Shown: positions 27,376-36,601 of the stretch, one piece after another
Numbering within the stretch: position 1 is the stretch's first letter
Layout of the letters: each line of letters begins with the position of its first letter
Assembly: GCF_902459735.1 (NCBI RefSeq)
Contig: NZ_CABPRV010000005.1
Span: 62,001-126,000 of the forward strand
DNA from: Pandoraea capi
GTDB taxonomy: Bacteria; Pseudomonadota; Gammaproteobacteria; Burkholderiales; Burkholderiaceae
DNA length: 64,000 nt
Direction of reading: 5' to 3'
Made by a program: the position numbers and the translations under genes
Notes under the pieces: generated by a model
What the model saw: only the letters and a program-made list of their open reading frames with translations
Databases searched by the model: none
What the model was told of the DNA's origin: nothing

Positions 27376-27438
27376 GCTTAATCGGCTTAATCGGCTTAAT
27401 CGGTGGACTCGGCGGACTCAGCGGACTTAGCGGACGAA
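27376..27438 (+). repeat. 9-bp tandem repeat array between LysR and recJ
   Basis: Seven consecutive 9-bp units: three exact GCTTAATCG (27376-27402), then four diverged units of the form G(T/C)GGACxxx (27403-27438). It lies between two convergent genes and outside any supported coding region. Its function is unknown. It may be a length-variable locus. Confidence 0.75.
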
Positions 27439-27467
27439 CGCAGATCACGTCCGTCCGCTGTACTTCG

Positions 27468-29165
27468 TCAGCCTTGTGCGTGTTCGATGATCATCTGCAC
27501 GCGAGATACGCCGTTAAAGGTGTCCGCAGCGAGGCGATACGCGAATTGCGCGCGGCTGGGCAACGTATCGGCATGATTGAACCAGATGGCATTGAAGCGC
27601 ATGCGACCGCGCCCGAGTTGCAGCTTCAGGTGTTTGTCTTTCAGGATGGCTTGCGAAAGCACTTCGAATTCGCCTGAAAACACCGGGGGCGGGAAACCTT
27701 GCCCCCACACTTGAGCGTCGAGCAGCGCGACGAACGGCGGCACGAAGCAATCGTCGCCGATGTCGCCATCGGTTTCGATCACGCGTGAGAGCGCTTTCTC
27801 GTCGAGCCATTCCTGCCCGACGGCTTCGAACGCGGCCTGAAAGCGCGGCAGCGCGTCGGCCGCGATCGTCAGGCCAGCGGCCATGGCGTGGCCGCCGAAC
27901 TTGCCGATCAGGCCGGGTTCGCGTTTGGTCACCAGATCGAGGGCGTCGCGCAGGTGAAAGCCGGGGATCGAGCGGCCGGAGCCTTTGATCTGGCCGTCGT
28001 CGCCCGGCGCGAACACGATGGTCGGGCGGTAAAACTTCTCTTTCAGCCGAGCGGCCACGATCCCGATCACGCCCTGATGCCACGTTTCATTGAACGCGCA
28101 CAGCGTGGTTGCCGCACGTGGGTCGAAGCGAGCCAGGTCCGCCAGCGCCTCCTGCTGCATGCCCGCTTCGATTTCGCGCCGTTCGCGGTTCATCGCGTCG
28201 AGTTCCTGCGCGAGTGTCCAGGCGCGGGCATCGTCATCCGTGAGCAGACATTCGATGCCAAGCGACATGTCGGCGAGACGCCCTGCTGCATTCAGGCGTG
28301 GGCCGAGCCCGAAACCCAGATCGAAACTGGCGGCCTGACGCGCATTGCGGGCGGCCGCACGGAAGAGGGCGTTGATGCCGGGGTGCATGCGTCCGGCGCG
28401 CATACGCGAAAGACCTTGCGCCACCAGAATGCGGTTGTTGGCATCGAGTTTGACAACGTCCGCTACGGTCCCCAGTGCGACGAGATCAAGCAGCGTGTCG
28501 AGACGCGGTTGCTCGCGGGTCTCGAACGCGCCACGGCTACGCAACTCGGCGCGCAACGCCAGCAGAACGTAGAACATCACGCCGACGCCGGCCAGATTCT
28601 TGCTCGGAAACTCGCACCCCGGCTGGTTCGGGTTGACGATGCAGCGCGCGTTAGGAAGTTCGCTGCCGGGCAAGTGATGGTCGGTGACGACGACTTCGAT
28701 GCCGAGCATTTGCGCAGCGGCCACGCCGTCAAGGCTGGCAATACCGTTGTCGACCGTAATCAGAACGTCCGGTGGCCCTTGCTTGCCTCGGGCCGCCAGG
28801 GTGACGATTTCGGGCGTGAGTCCGTAGCCATACTCGAAGCGATTGGGCACCAGATACTCGACCTTCGCGCCGAACATGCGCAGGCCGCGTACGGCCACGG
28901 CGCAGGCTGTCGCGCCGTCGCAATCGTAGTCGGCCACGACGAGCATGCGCTTGCCGGCGTCGATGGCGTCCGCAAGAAAGACGGCCGCGTCTTGCGCTCC
29001 CTTCAGTTGCGTAGGCGGGATCAGGCGGGCGAGGGCGGTTTCCGTTTCGCTGCTCTCGCTCACGCCGCGAGACGCGAACAGGCGGGCAAGCACGGGATGC
29101 ACCCCGTTGCTGGACAGCGCGTTGGCCGTCGCATCGTCGACATGACGGGTGACGATGTCGGTCAT
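27468..29165 (-). CDS. recJ: Single-stranded-DNA exonuclease RecJ
   Basis: A 565-residue DHH-family 5'-3' exonuclease used in recombination and repair. Motifs include VADYDCDGATACAVA near residue 68, VTDHHLPGSE near 148, and the DHHA1 region with RSIPGFHLRDAL and GKFGGHAMAAGLTI near 400-450. The C-terminal OB-like part is present, so it appears full length. The start at MTDIVTRHVD overlaps the stop of the upstream RpfE-type gene by 4 bp (ATGA-type coupling). A longer in-frame reading would overlap that gene further and is rejected. Confidence 0.97.
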   Translation of the reverse strand: MTDIVTRHVDDATANALSSNGVHPVLARLFASRGVSESSETETALARLIPPTQLKGAQDAAVFLADAIDAGKRMLVVADYDCDGATACAVAVRGLRMFGAKVEYLVPNRFEYGYGLTPEIVTLAARGKQGPPDVLITVDNGIASLDGVAAAQMLGIEVVVTDHHLPGSELPNARCIVNPNQPGCEFPSKNLAGVGVMFYVLLALRAELRSRGAFETREQPRLDTLLDLVALGTVADVVKLDANNRILVAQGLSRMRAGRMHPGINALFRAAARNARQAASFDLGFGLGPRLNAAGRLADMSLGIECLLTDDDARAWTLAQELDAMNRERREIEAGMQQEALADLARFDPRAATTLCAFNETWHQGVIGIVAARLKEKFYRPTIVFAPGDDGQIKGSGRSIPGFHLRDALDLVTKREPGLIGKFGGHAMAAGLTIAADALPRFQAAFEAVGQEWLDEKALSRVIETDGDIGDDCFVPPFVALLDAQVWGQGFPPPVFSGEFEVLSQAILKDKHLKLQLGRGRMRFNAIWFNHADTLPSRAQFAYRLAADTFNGVSRVQMIIEHAQG

Positions 29166-30241
29166 GCCACTTCCTCGCCGAGTCGGGCCAGCGTTGCCAT
29201 TCGGGCAGGAAGTGCCTGACGTCGCCAGAATTTGCGCAGATCGCCGCCGCGTGCACGAATCGTCACGCTGTGGCTGTCGCCGCACAGCGTGAGCGCAACT
29301 TCACGCGCTTGCGAGCCGGTGACACGAGCTAAGGCGGGCGCGAGCCACGTACGGTCGATTTCGACGAGGGCGTCTCGCCAGCGCGCCCAGTCTTCCATCA
29401 GGAAATGCGGGGTCAGCGTGTCGAGCTGCACCAGTGTGCGACCGTCGGCAGCGTCGATTCCCGCAGATGTCGGATGCAACGCAATCTGCATATGGTTTGC
29501 CAGCCCGCAAGTCGCGGGCGCGTCTGCCAGCACGGTCACGCACGGGCGATTCATGCGGGGCGCGGCAATGCGTTGACCGCCGCCATAGAGCCAGAGGGCG
29601 TTGACCGGCGGCAGGCGGCGCGCTTCGCGAGATTGATTGGCCGGGTGGTCGTACCACGCCATCTGGACTTCGTTTTGCCACTTGCGCCAGGTCAGTTCGG
29701 CCTTGCCTTGCGGCAACCAGATGTCGACGTTACGGCCGGCGGCACGTGCCGGCGAGGCGGTGAGCAGGTCGCCGAGCGCCGGCGCGCTCAGGTACCACCG
29801 ATCGGGGCGTGGTGCGATCAAGTCGGCGCCTTCTTCGGCGAACAGGGCGTGAGCTGTCGCGAAAAGGGCGGCAGAATCCTCTGAACTCAGTTCGAGTTCG
29901 GCCGGATCGGTCAGCACGAGATGATCGGTGGCAATGTGGATGTGCGCGGGTTGTGCGCAGTACCAGAACCGGGTGTCGAGCGAGCCCGAGTCCGCCAGCA
30001 GCATGAAAGGCGCCAGCGGGGCGCGCGCGGGGCCGCCGGGCAGCCCGAAGGCGTCGGCGAGCCAGCGCTCATGCGGCAGGGTAGGGACGAAAGGGTCTTC
30101 CGGCACGTCCTGCGCCGACTGAACGCCACGCGCGAGCAACTTTTCGAGCGCGGGCAACTCCAATTCGGCCAGCAGTGCGGGCAAATGGGCCGACGCGGGG
30201 AGCGCGAACGGCAAGAGAAAGTGCAGGGCAGGTGTATCCAT
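29162..30241 (-). CDS. RpfE-type regulatory protein (phosphoglycerate-mutase-like), unknown function
   Basis: A 359-residue soluble protein recognised as the family annotated 'regulatory protein, RpfE type' from Xanthomonas. It opens ALHFLLPFALPASAHLPALL. The conserved middle section has WYLSAPALGDLLTASP near residue 155 and VNALWLYGGGQ near 225. No catalytic site is obvious to me. It overlaps recJ by 4 bp, indicating one transcript. The same family-recJ adjacency is common in betaproteobacteria and Xanthomonas. Biochemical function is not established. Confidence 0.8.
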   Translation of the reverse strand: MDTPALHFLLPFALPASAHLPALLAELELPALEKLLARGVQSAQDVPEDPFVPTLPHERWLADAFGLPGGPARAPLAPFMLLADSGSLDTRFWYCAQPAHIHIATDHLVLTDPAELELSSEDSAALFATAHALFAEEGADLIAPRPDRWYLSAPALGDLLTASPARAAGRNVDIWLPQGKAELTWRKWQNEVQMAWYDHPANQSREARRLPPVNALWLYGGGQRIAAPRMNRPCVTVLADAPATCGLANHMQIALHPTSAGIDAADGRTLVQLDTLTPHFLMEDWARWRDALVEIDRTWLAPALARVTGSQAREVALTLCGDSHSVTIRARGGDLRKFWRRQALPARMATLARLGEEVA

Positions 30242-30423
30242 GTCGAGGCGAATTGTATGGCAAACTTCGCGCTGGCAGTTGGGTGACCCTGACGTCAGGT
30301 ACGGAACGTGCCGTCCAGCATACCGGGCAGGGGCCGGATGCGGGGCTTGAGCAACCGATCAGCGCCGGTGAAAGCCGGCGTCGGCGCGTTCCGATCGATC
30401 CTTATCAAGAATCAGGAATCCGT
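30242..30423. promoter_or_regulatory. RpfE-type / lolC divergent region with a palindrome
   Basis: A 182-bp spacer with a perfect 12-bp palindrome CCTGACGTCAGG at 30288-30299. Its position between divergent genes fits an operator, but none is known to me with this sequence. No promoter hexamers were assigned. Confidence 0.35.
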
Positions 30424-31677
30424 TTGAAATTCCCATACGAATGGCAGATCGGCTGGCGCTATACGCGCACCGGCAAGCGATCATCCGGCAACGGTTTCAT
30501 TTCCTTCATTTCCTTCATCTCCATGGCCGGCATTGCGCTGGGCGTGGCGGCGCTCATCGTGGTGCTCTCGGTGATGAACGGCTTCCAGAAGGAAGTTCGG
30601 GACCGCATGCTTTCCGTGCTGGCGCACATCGAGGTCTTCGCGGTCGACGGTAATTTGCCGGACTGGCAGCGCACGGCCGCCGAGGCGTTGCAGAACAAGA
30701 ACGTCATTGCTGCCGCGCCTTACGTCGGTGAACAGGCCATGCTCACGCGCGAGGACAACGTGCGCGGTGTCGTGCTGCGCGGCATCGTCCCGAGCGAGGA
30801 GGCCAAGGTTTCCGATCTCGGCAAACAGATCACCGACGGTACGCTCTCCAACCTCACCCCCGGCAGCTTCGGCATCGTGCTTGGGCGCGAACTGGCACGT
30901 GCGCTTGGGGTGAGCATCGGCGACAAGATCACGCTGGTGGCGCCGCAGGGGACCATCACGCCGGCGGGGGTATTGCCGCGCGTGAAGCAGTTCACCGTGG
31001 TGGCCATCTTCACCGCCGGGCACTATGAGTACGACAGTTCGCTCGCGTTGATCGACCTGCATGACGCGGAGACGCTGTTCCGTCTGGATGGACCGACGGG
31101 CGTGCGTCTGAAAATTCAGGATATGGAGCAGGCGCCGCTCGTCGCGCGTGAGCTGGCCAAGACGCTGTCCGGCAATATGTGGGTGCGTGACTGGACGCAG
31201 CAGAACAAGAACTGGTTCGTGGCCGTGCAGACCGAAAAGCGCATGATGTTCATCATCCTGACGCTGATCATTGCGGTTGCGGCATTCAATCTGGTGTCGT
31301 CGCTCGTGATGACGGTGACTGACAAGTATGCGGACATCGCCATCTTGCGTACGTTGGGCGCGCAACCCGGCTCGATCATGAAGATATTCATCGTGCAGGG
31401 CGTGACCATCGGCTTTGCTGGCGCGTTGCTCGGTGTGGGGCTGGGTTGCCTGATCTCGGTGAACATCGGCACCATCGTGCCGTTCATCGAGCGTTTGCTG
31501 GGGATTCACTTCCTGCCGCAAGACATCTATTTCATTTCCGAATTGCCCTCGGATCTGCAATCGTCGGACGTGATTCGCATCGGGGTGATCTCGTTCATCC
31601 TGTCGGCACTGGCGACGATCTATCCGAGCTGGCGTGCCTCGCGCGTCAAACCGGCGGAGGCCTTGCGCTATGAGTAA
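30424..31677 (+). CDS. lolC: Lipoprotein-releasing ABC transporter permease LolC (TTG start)
   Basis: A 417-residue inner-membrane subunit of LolCDE, which extracts outer-membrane lipoproteins for transfer to LolA. An N-terminal helix ([20 protein letters not shown]) is followed by a large periplasmic domain (about 50-260) and three C-terminal helices ([20 protein letters not shown], then FVIVQGV-type and [15 protein letters not shown]). The best start is a TTG preceded by CAGGAA, giving [15 protein letters not shown]. An upstream in-frame start would add 83 residues of non-family sequence. Single-gene LolC/E is usual in betaproteobacteria. lolD overlaps it by 8 bp. Confidence 0.95.
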   Translation: MKFPYEWQIGWRYTRTGKRSSGNGFISFISFISMAGIALGVAALIVVLSVMNGFQKEVRDRMLSVLAHIEVFAVDGNLPDWQRTAAEALQNKNVIAAAPYVGEQAMLTREDNVRGVVLRGIVPSEEAKVSDLGKQITDGTLSNLTPGSFGIVLGRELARALGVSIGDKITLVAPQGTITPAGVLPRVKQFTVVAIFTAGHYEYDSSLALIDLHDAETLFRLDGPTGVRLKIQDMEQAPLVARELAKTLSGNMWVRDWTQQNKNWFVAVQTEKRMMFIILTLIIAVAAFNLVSSLVMTVTDKYADIAILRTLGAQPGSIMKIFIVQGVTIGFAGALLGVGLGCLISVNIGTIVPFIERLLGIHFLPQDIYFISELPSDLQSSDVIRIGVISFILSALATIYPSWRASRVKPAEALRYE

Positions 31678-32395
31678 CGCGAATCAATCGATGGCGCCTG
31701 TGCCGAATCTGGCCTACGACGGCCCTGTGCTGCGCGCACGCGATCTGCACAAGACCTTTCGTCAAGGTCAGTTGCATGTGACCGTACTCAACGGTGCGAG
31801 TCTGGATGTGGCGCCGGGTGAGAAGGTCGCCATCGTGGGGGCGTCGGGGTCGGGCAAGAGCACCTTGCTGCATGTACTCGGCGGGCTCGACGATCCGTCG
31901 CGCGGCGAAGTGTCGTTGCTTGGCAAGCCGTTTTCGTCGCTGCGTGAGCGCGACAAGACCGCGCAACGCAACCAGTCGCTGGGTTTCGTCTATCAGTTCC
32001 ATCATCTGCTTGCCGAGTTCTCGGCGCTCGATAACGTGGCGATGCCGTTGCGTATTCGTCGGCTGCCGACCGAGCAGGCGCGGGTGGCGGCGCAGACGAT
32101 GCTCGAACGTGTGGGCCTTGGCTCGCGCATGAAACATCGCCCGTCGGAGCTTTCCGGGGGCGAGCGTCAACGCGTGGCAATGGCGCGTGCGCTGGTAACG
32201 CAGCCGGCGTGCGTGTTGGCCGACGAACCGACCGGCAACCTCGACGGGCATACCGCAGAGACGGTATTTGAACTCATGCTGGAACTGTCGGAGACGCTCA
32301 GGACCAGCTTTGTGATCGTCACGCACGATATTGATCTGGCACGTCGTTGCGACCGCGCTTTGCGGTTGCGCGAAGGGGTGCTGGAACTGGCCTGA
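31670..32395 (+). CDS. lolD: Lipoprotein-releasing ABC transporter ATPase LolD
   Basis: A 241-residue ATPase that energises LolC/E. Walker A is GASGSGKST near residue 64, the signature [15 protein letters not shown] near 160, and Walker [12 protein letters not shown] near 180. The N-terminus is slightly longer than E. coli LolD. Its ATG overlaps the lolC stop (8 bp), indicating coupled translation. Terminator at 32429. Confidence 0.97.
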   Translation: MSNANQSMAPVPNLAYDGPVLRARDLHKTFRQGQLHVTVLNGASLDVAPGEKVAIVGASGSGKSTLLHVLGGLDDPSRGEVSLLGKPFSSLRERDKTAQRNQSLGFVYQFHHLLAEFSALDNVAMPLRIRRLPTEQARVAAQTMLERVGLGSRMKHRPSELSGGERQRVAMARALVTQPACVLADEPTGNLDGHTAETVFELMLELSETLRTSFVIVTHDIDLARRCDRALRLREGVLELA

Positions 32396-32428
32396 TCGTC
32401 GTTATGCGCTATCGCTGTCGATGATGCG

Positions 32429-32455
32429 ACGCCGGGGAGTTCCCCGGCGTTTTTT
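32429..32455 (+). terminator. lolCD terminator
   Basis: A 9-bp stem ACGCCGGGG (32429-32437) / CCCCGGCGT (32442-32450) with an AGTT loop is followed by TTTTTT. A strong intrinsic terminator between lolD and tatD. Confidence 0.9.
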
Positions 32456-32589
32456 CATTTCAGGCGCGGTTGATCGGTTTTTTCGGCAACGTCCTAGACC
32501 CGGATGCGGTGTTGTCCGATGGTCATGACGGGCGCGGCGTGCGAGCCTTGTCATCGACCCGTAGAATTGACGCTCAAGGACATTTGACC

Positions 32590-33447
32590 ATGTGGATCGA
32601 TACCCATTGCCATCTCGATGCGGCGGAATTTGACGCCGACCGCCCGACCGTAATTGCCGACACCGTTGCCGCTGGCGTGACGGGCCTTGTGGTGCCTGCC
32701 GTCGAATGCGCGACATTCGATGCCGCGCGTGCGTCGGCCCGTGCGATACCCGGCGGCGCTTACGCGCTCGGCATCCATCCGCTTTATACGCCCCGGGCAC
32801 GGGATGAGGACATTGCGACGTTGCGTCGCGCAGTGGCGCGTGCGATGGGCGATCCACGATTTGTCGGGATTGGCGAGATTGGTCTGGATTTCTTCGTCAC
32901 GACGCTCGATCCGGACCGTCAGCAATTCTTCTACGTCGAGCAACTGAAGATCGCCCGGGACTTTGATTTACCGGTCATCCTCCATGTACGCCGGTCGCAG
33001 GATGCCTTGTTGAAGCAGTTGCGCATCTTCACGCCGCGAGGCGGTATCGCGCATGCGTTCAACGGTAGTCGTCAGCAGGCGGACATGTTCGTGGCGCGCG
33101 GATTCTGTCTCGGGTTCGGCGGGCAAATGACGTTTGATCGGGCATTGCAGATTCGCCGGCTGGCCGTGGAAATGCCGCTGTCGTCTCTCGTGCTGGAAAC
33201 GGACGCTCCCGATATCGCGCCGGAATGGCGCTACAAGCAGCGCAATAGTCCCGTCGAGCTGCCACGTATCGCGCAAGTGTTGGCGCAGGTGCGTGGCGTG
33301 TCTGCCGACGCGTTGTCTCAAGCGACTTGTGCCAACGCCTGGCGGGTGTTGCCGCGTCTTGCCGGCGCAATGGCGATGACGCCCGGTGATGACGCTGGCG
33401 CCAAACTTTCCCTGATTTCCGAAGACCCCTCCGGGCATTCGCGCTGA
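32590..33447 (+). CDS. tatD: TatD-family DNase
   Basis: A 285-residue TIM-barrel metal-dependent hydrolase of the TatD family, acting as a 3'-5' exonuclease/deoxyribonuclease. Metal-binding motifs are WIDTHCHLDA at residues 2-11, GEIGLDFF near 97, LHVRRS near 133, HAFNGS near 155 and ETDAPD near 203. ATG 32590 has CAAGGACA upstream. An earlier in-frame start would add 40 residues before the barrel. Members include YcfH and YjjV; which one it is cannot be decided. The -10-like TAGAAT at 32562-32567 may drive it. Confidence 0.93.
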   Translation: MWIDTHCHLDAAEFDADRPTVIADTVAAGVTGLVVPAVECATFDAARASARAIPGGAYALGIHPLYTPRARDEDIATLRRAVARAMGDPRFVGIGEIGLDFFVTTLDPDRQQFFYVEQLKIARDFDLPVILHVRRSQDALLKQLRIFTPRGGIAHAFNGSRQQADMFVARGFCLGFGGQMTFDRALQIRRLAVEMPLSSLVLETDAPDIAPEWRYKQRNSPVELPRIAQVLAQVRGVSADALSQATCANAWRVLPRLAGAMAMTPGDDAGAKLSLISEDPSGHSR

Positions 33448-33491
33448 CGCTTCGGCGTCGCGCGGATGTGCAGACATGACGCGGTGACGTC

Positions 33492-36422
33492 ATGAGAGTT
33501 GTGCTGCTTGCCTGGGTTGTCGGCATCTGGTGGTTACAGCAGGCACCGGAATTGCCCGCAGGCCGGGGGTATGGATGGGCGGTGGGTATCGCCAGCGGCG
33601 TCTTCGTCGTGGCGGCGCTATGGGTGCTGAGGGGCGCCTGTATGGCATCGGCGCGGAGGACTTGCGGCGAAGACGCGGGCCGGACGCGGAGTGGAGCCGA
33701 GGGGCGCGCGTCGGGGTGGGCGGTGGACAACGGCGTGCGGCGAGTGCATCGCGTAACGTTGCTGAACGGCAGATGGGAGAGGCGTGCAGCGATAGCAGGG
33801 CTCGCTGTTTGTACCGGTGTCGGCGGGTATGCATGGGCGGCGTATCGAGCGGACGCACGACTTAGTGATCGTTTGCCCCCGGCGCTGGAAGGCCGGGACG
33901 TGACGGTGACTGGTGTCGTCGCCGGGCTGCCGACGTCCACCGGCGACGGCGTGCGATTCGTATTCCACGTTGAGGCCGCGTTCATCCCGGGCGCGAGCGA
34001 CAAGAGCGTCCACGTGCCAAAGTCCGTCGAGCTGGTATGGCCGCAGAATGCACCATTCGCGGGAAAGTTCGGGCGACAGGGGCGTCGGCGGTCTGACGCG
34101 GCGGGGTCCAGGGAGTCGAATGAGCGCCGCGAAGGAAACGTCGGCGACCCTATTATCGCTACGCGATCGGGCGCGCGGGTCATTGCCTCGGGTTCGGATA
34201 TGCCGCGGGCTGGGGAGCGCTGGCGCCTGCCAGTCCGCCTCAAAGCGCCACGAGGCGTCGCCAATTGGCACGGCTTCGACGCCGAATTGCTCGCATTTGT
34301 GAAAGGGATTCGCGCCTCGGGATATGTGCGCACAGCTCATGGCGGGGCGGCGGCATCGTGGGAGCGACGCCCTCGCAGATTGCAGGCCGGGCCGATGACG
34401 GGGTACGGCTTCGCCGCCTGGCGTGAGCGCTTGCGAGACGATTTTCGGGCTGCGCTCGGTGAGTCGGGGCGGTACGGCGGCGTGTTGATGGCCTTGGCCC
34501 TCGGCGAGCGGGGCGATATTGCGGACGCGGACTGGCAAGTGTTTGCCGATACCGGCGTGAGCCATTTGCTGGCGATCTCCGGCTTGCACGTATCACTGGT
34601 CACCGGGGTCTTCGCCGCGCTTGTGGGCATGCTTTGGCGTCGGGCGTGCTTCCGGCGTTTCAGTCTGCCGCTGTGGTGGCCGGCACCGAAGGCGGCGGCC
34701 GTCGCCGGTTTGCTTGTTGCGGTGGCCTACGGGGCTGTGGCGGGATGGGGTGTTCCGGTCCGGCGTGCCGTCGGGATGGTGGGCATCCTCGTTGTCGCGC
34801 TGCTCAGCGGGAGGTTCGCTGCCCCGTCCTATGTGCTGGCATGGGCGCTGGCCGTAGTCGTCGCGCTGGATCCCTGGGCGGTCGTCACCCCCGGCCTGTG
34901 GCTCTCGTTTGGCGCCGTGGCGGCGCTGGTGATGGCGAGCCGCCATCGCAACACATCGATGGGAGAGGTTGCGCGTTGCGAAGCCGACGAAAATACAGAA
35001 GGTGTAGGTGTAGCGCGCCCGGTGCTTGCCGACGGAGCGGGCGATGCCTCGGGGTTGCAACGTAGTCTGCGCCCGTCGTCGAGCGGCGACCGACGTTGGG
35101 GCAGCGTGCTAGGGGATCGTCTGGCGCAGGCCACGCGCGCCCAGTATGCCGTCACGATCGGCCTCGTACCGCTGACGTTGGCGTGGTTTGGCGCGGTGCC
35201 ATTGCTCGGTCCGTTGGCGAACGCTGTCGCCATTCCCGTCATGACGCTGGTCGTGACGCCGCTTGCACTGCTGAGTTTGCTGCTGCCCGTCAGTCTCGCG
35301 CATTGGACGTTGGCCGTCGCTCATACGGTCGTCGGCTGGCTTGCGGCGTGGCTCGGCGCGCTTGCGGCGGTGCCGTGGGCCGTATGGCGGGCACCGGTGT
35401 CACCGGTTTGGGCGCAAGTCGCCGCGGTTGTCGGCGTGATGCTTTGCCTCATGCCGCTGTCGCCCCAGGTTCGGCAGACGCGCTTTCGATGGCTTCGGCG
35501 GTGTGGCGCGCGCATCGCCGGGTTTGCGCTCATGGGGCCGGCAGTGTTCGCTTCGCCGACGCGACCTGCTGAAGGGGAGTTTCGCGTCACGATGCTCGAC
35601 ATCGGTCAGGGCAACGCCGTGGTGGTGGAAACGGCGACACGCACGCTGCTCTTCGATACAGGGCCGCCGATGGGGCGGCGCAGCGATAGCGGTCGGCGTG
35701 TGATCGTGCCCTATTTGCGGGCGACAGGCGTCCAGCGACTCGACCGGATGATCGTCAGTCATGCGCACGATGACCACTTTGGCGGCGCGTTGAGCGTGTT
35801 GCGCGCATTTCCGGCGACGCAGGTGTTTTCCTCGTTGCCTGCGGGGCACAAGGTGCGTGGGGCGGCACAGGTGCATCGGACCTGTCTGGCCGGACAACAT
35901 TGGACGTGGGATGGCGTGACGTTCCGGTTTCTGCACCCGGACACGTCTGCATTGCGCGAGGGATGGCGTGGAAAACACGGTAAAGGCGGTTCGCTGGGTG
36001 GCCCGAACAGCGTCAGTTGCGTGTTGCGTGTCTCGAGCCGGCGGCACAGCGCGTTACTTGCTGCCGATGCGGAGGCGCCGCAAGAGCGGGCGATGTTACT
36101 GCGCGGCGGGGCCGCGCCGGCATCGACAGTGCGCTCGGATATCTTGCTGGCGCCACATCATGGCAGTTCGACGTCGTCGACGCCCGCATTTGTGGCGGCC
36201 GTGTCGCCGCGGCACGTGGTGTTTCAAGCGGGATATCGCAACAAGTTCGGTCATCCGAAGGCGCCAGTGATGGAGCGCTACCGTGCGATCGGCGCGCGAC
36301 TCTGGCAAAGCGTGGCGCATGGTGGGGTCCGTTTTTCCACTGCCCCCGACGGGATCGAGGTGCAAGCCTACCGCGAGCAATATCGGCGCTACTGGCATGC
36401 CGCACTTCCGGAAACGTCCTGA
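33492..36422 (+). CDS. comEC: DNA uptake channel ComEC/Rec2
   Basis: A 976-residue competence protein that moves single-stranded DNA across the inner membrane. Regions in order: an N-terminal membrane pair; an OB-fold domain with two polar inserts; the competence domain with about 8-10 helices (GVSHLLAISGLHVSLVTGVF near residue 350, AGWGVPVRRAVGMVGILV near 415); then a metallo-beta-lactamase domain from about 690 with VSHAHDDHFGG near 755 and LAPHHGSSTSS near 885. It is long for the family because of Arg/Gly-rich hydrophilic insertions. Whether this strain is transformable cannot be told. It starts 44 bp after tatD. Confidence 0.93.
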   Translation: MRVVLLAWVVGIWWLQQAPELPAGRGYGWAVGIASGVFVVAALWVLRGACMASARRTCGEDAGRTRSGAEGRASGWAVDNGVRRVHRVTLLNGRWERRAAIAGLAVCTGVGGYAWAAYRADARLSDRLPPALEGRDVTVTGVVAGLPTSTGDGVRFVFHVEAAFIPGASDKSVHVPKSVELVWPQNAPFAGKFGRQGRRRSDAAGSRESNERREGNVGDPIIATRSGARVIASGSDMPRAGERWRLPVRLKAPRGVANWHGFDAELLAFVKGIRASGYVRTAHGGAAASWERRPRRLQAGPMTGYGFAAWRERLRDDFRAALGESGRYGGVLMALALGERGDIADADWQVFADTGVSHLLAISGLHVSLVTGVFAALVGMLWRRACFRRFSLPLWWPAPKAAAVAGLLVAVAYGAVAGWGVPVRRAVGMVGILVVALLSGRFAAPSYVLAWALAVVVALDPWAVVTPGLWLSFGAVAALVMASRHRNTSMGEVARCEADENTEGVGVARPVLADGAGDASGLQRSLRPSSSGDRRWGSVLGDRLAQATRAQYAVTIGLVPLTLAWFGAVPLLGPLANAVAIPVMTLVVTPLALLSLLLPVSLAHWTLAVAHTVVGWLAAWLGALAAVPWAVWRAPVSPVWAQVAAVVGVMLCLMPLSPQVRQTRFRWLRRCGARIAGFALMGPAVFASPTRPAEGEFRVTMLDIGQGNAVVVETATRTLLFDTGPPMGRRSDSGRRVIVPYLRATGVQRLDRMIVSHAHDDHFGGALSVLRAFPATQVFSSLPAGHKVRGAAQVHRTCLAGQHWTWDGVTFRFLHPDTSALREGWRGKHGKGGSLGGPNSVSCVLRVSSRRHSALLAADAEAPQERAMLLRGGAAPASTVRSDILLAPHHGSSTSSTPAFVAAVSPRHVVFQAGYRNKFGHPKAPVMERYRAIGARLWQSVAHGGVRFSTAPDGIEVQAYREQYRRYWHAALPETS

Positions 36423-36601
36423 AAACGACATGGTGGCTTGGGTGACCCCGTCGAAATGGCGGGCGTGGTCACCGCCCATACCCCCATGATTCGATGGAAA
36501 CCTCTACCGGTACTCGACGAGCGGTTCGCTAGAATGGTCCGGTGAGTGTCATGCGCCCTGATCACCGGACGTGACGCGAGCGCGCCAGGACAACGAATTC
36601 C

